Both the position numbers and the translations under genes were made by a program. Below are positions 5,686 to 6,251 of a DNA stretch of 6,251 bases, in pieces (position 1 is the first letter of the stretch; every line of letters starts with the position of its first letter). The DNA is taken from positions 1-6,251 of the forward strand of contig PLCI01000168.1 of NCBI GenBank assembly GCA_003135595.1, given 5' to 3'. The stretch comes from Acidimicrobiaceae bacterium. Its GTDB lineage: Bacteria > Actinomycetota > Acidimicrobiia > Acidimicrobiales > RAAP-2. The notes beneath the pieces were generated by a model that ran no database searches, was not told the origin of the DNA, and saw nothing but the letters and a program-made list of their open reading frames with translations.

Positions 5686-6251
5686 GCGATTCGTCTGCGT
5701 GGCGGTGAAGCCCGTCGCCCCCGTGCTCGACGTCGACTGGCTCACCGGCAGGGCGCACCTCGACGAGCGCCACCTGGTCCGAAGCGCGGCGGACGCCGCG
5801 GCATGCGCGATCGGAACCGCGATCGCCGCGGGGCTCGGCCACGACGTCGTGGTCGTCGCCGTCGCTGGACCGGCATCGATTGACGTCCTGGGTGCCGCGA
5901 TCGCCGAGGGTGCGACGCGCGCGGTGCGCGTCGTTGTCGACGACGAGGATCTCGACTGCGCCGACCCGGGCTCGCAGTGGCCGAGCGAGGTCGTGGCCGG
6001 CGCGCTGGCCGTGGTGTGCGAGGGCGCGGCGGTCGTCGTGTGCGGCGACGCGTCGGCTGACCGGGCATCGGGCACGGTGCCGTCCCTGCTCGCCCAGCGG
6101 CTCGGCGTCCCCCAGGCGCTCGGGCTGCGCGCGGCGGTCCTCGACGAGGGCCGCCTGCTCGGCGTGCGGCGCCTCGACGCGGGTCGACGCGAGCGCCTCG
6201 CGGTCGAGCCGCCCTGCGTGATCTCGGTCGAGCGCGGCGCCGCGGCCCCGG
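5678..6251 (+). CDS. etfB: electron transfer flavoprotein beta subunit (EtfB/FixA-like, 3' end missing)
   Basis: The frame is open from GTG 5678 to the right edge, giving 191 visible residues of the usual ~250-280. The start overlaps the end of fixX by eight bases. It gives the expected ETF-beta N-terminus, ERFVCVAVKPVAP, comparable to VLVAVKRV in human ETF-beta. Further matches are the helix following D-A-A in RSAADAAACAIG, then VVVVAVAGPASIDVLGAAIA with EGATRAVRV, which corresponds to the GADRGIHV region. VVVCGDASADRASG and LLAQRLGVPQA follow, the nucleotide-binding stretch. The last residues, PPCVISVERG, correspond to the strand just before the partner-recognition loop, which is beyond the window. 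The nucleotide motif is divergent: D128 is kept, but the usual QVG reads TVP (133-135). It pairs with the EtfA encoded upstream to form the ETF heterodimer. The family is well supported; the bound nucleotide (AMP or a second FAD) cannot be decided here. Confidence 0.9.
   Translation, partial: MGERFVCVAVKPVAPVLDVDWLTGRAHLDERHLVRSAADAAACAIGTAIAAGLGHDVVVVAVAGPASIDVLGAAIAEGATRAVRVVVDDEDLDCADPGSQWPSEVVAGALAVVCEGAAVVVCGDASADRASGTVPSLLAQRLGVPQALGLRAAVLDEGRLLGVRRLDAGRRERLAVEPPCVISVERGAAAP

Overview
The window is very GC-rich with strong G/C preference at third codon positions and mostly GTG starts. This suggests a high-GC actinomycete-type bacterium (Actinomycetota), but nothing in the window fixes the genus. 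All genes lie on the + strand in one unbroken run. Every stop codon overlaps the next start by 4 to 8 bases, so there is no intergenic space, and I see no promoter, terminator, RNA gene, repeat, CRISPR array or mobile element.

Layout: (1) the C-terminal ~409 residues of a multidomain flavin/iron-sulfur oxidoreductase of the Old Yellow Enzyme / FadH / trimethylamine dehydrogenase (TMADH) type, cut by the left edge (2-1231). (2) A complete second paralogue of 653 residues (1228-3189). (3) An electron-transfer flavoprotein alpha subunit, EtfA/FixB (3186-4088). (4) A FixC-type ETF:quinone oxidoreductase (4085-5386). (5) A FixX-type ferredoxin with eight cysteines (5383-5685). (6) The N-terminal ~191 residues of the ETF beta subunit, EtfB/FixA, cut by the right edge (5678-6251).

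How they may work together (inference): the two OYE-type enzymes carry an FMN TIM barrel, a CxxCxxxC-x11-C iron-sulfur site and an FAD/ADP-type domain. In both, the second dinucleotide fold, which binds NADPH in E. coli FadH, lacks a normal GxGxxG. That resembles TMADH, which passes electrons to ETF instead of exchanging them with NAD(P)H. The downstream genes are the partners such an enzyme needs: ETF alpha and beta, then FixC and FixX to reach the quinone pool. The simplest reading is an oxidative route of substrate -> FMN -> [4Fe-4S] -> ETF -> FixCX -> menaquinone. A FixABCX/EtfABCX-type bifurcating complex is an alternative.

The pair of OYE genes resembles, from memory, families annotated as 'mycofactocin system FadH/OYE family oxidoreductase 1 and 2', which occur with dedicated ETF subunits in some mycofactocin loci. 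No mycofactocin gene (mftA-F) is in the window, so that link is a hypothesis. The substrate of the oxidoreductases cannot be read from the sequence.
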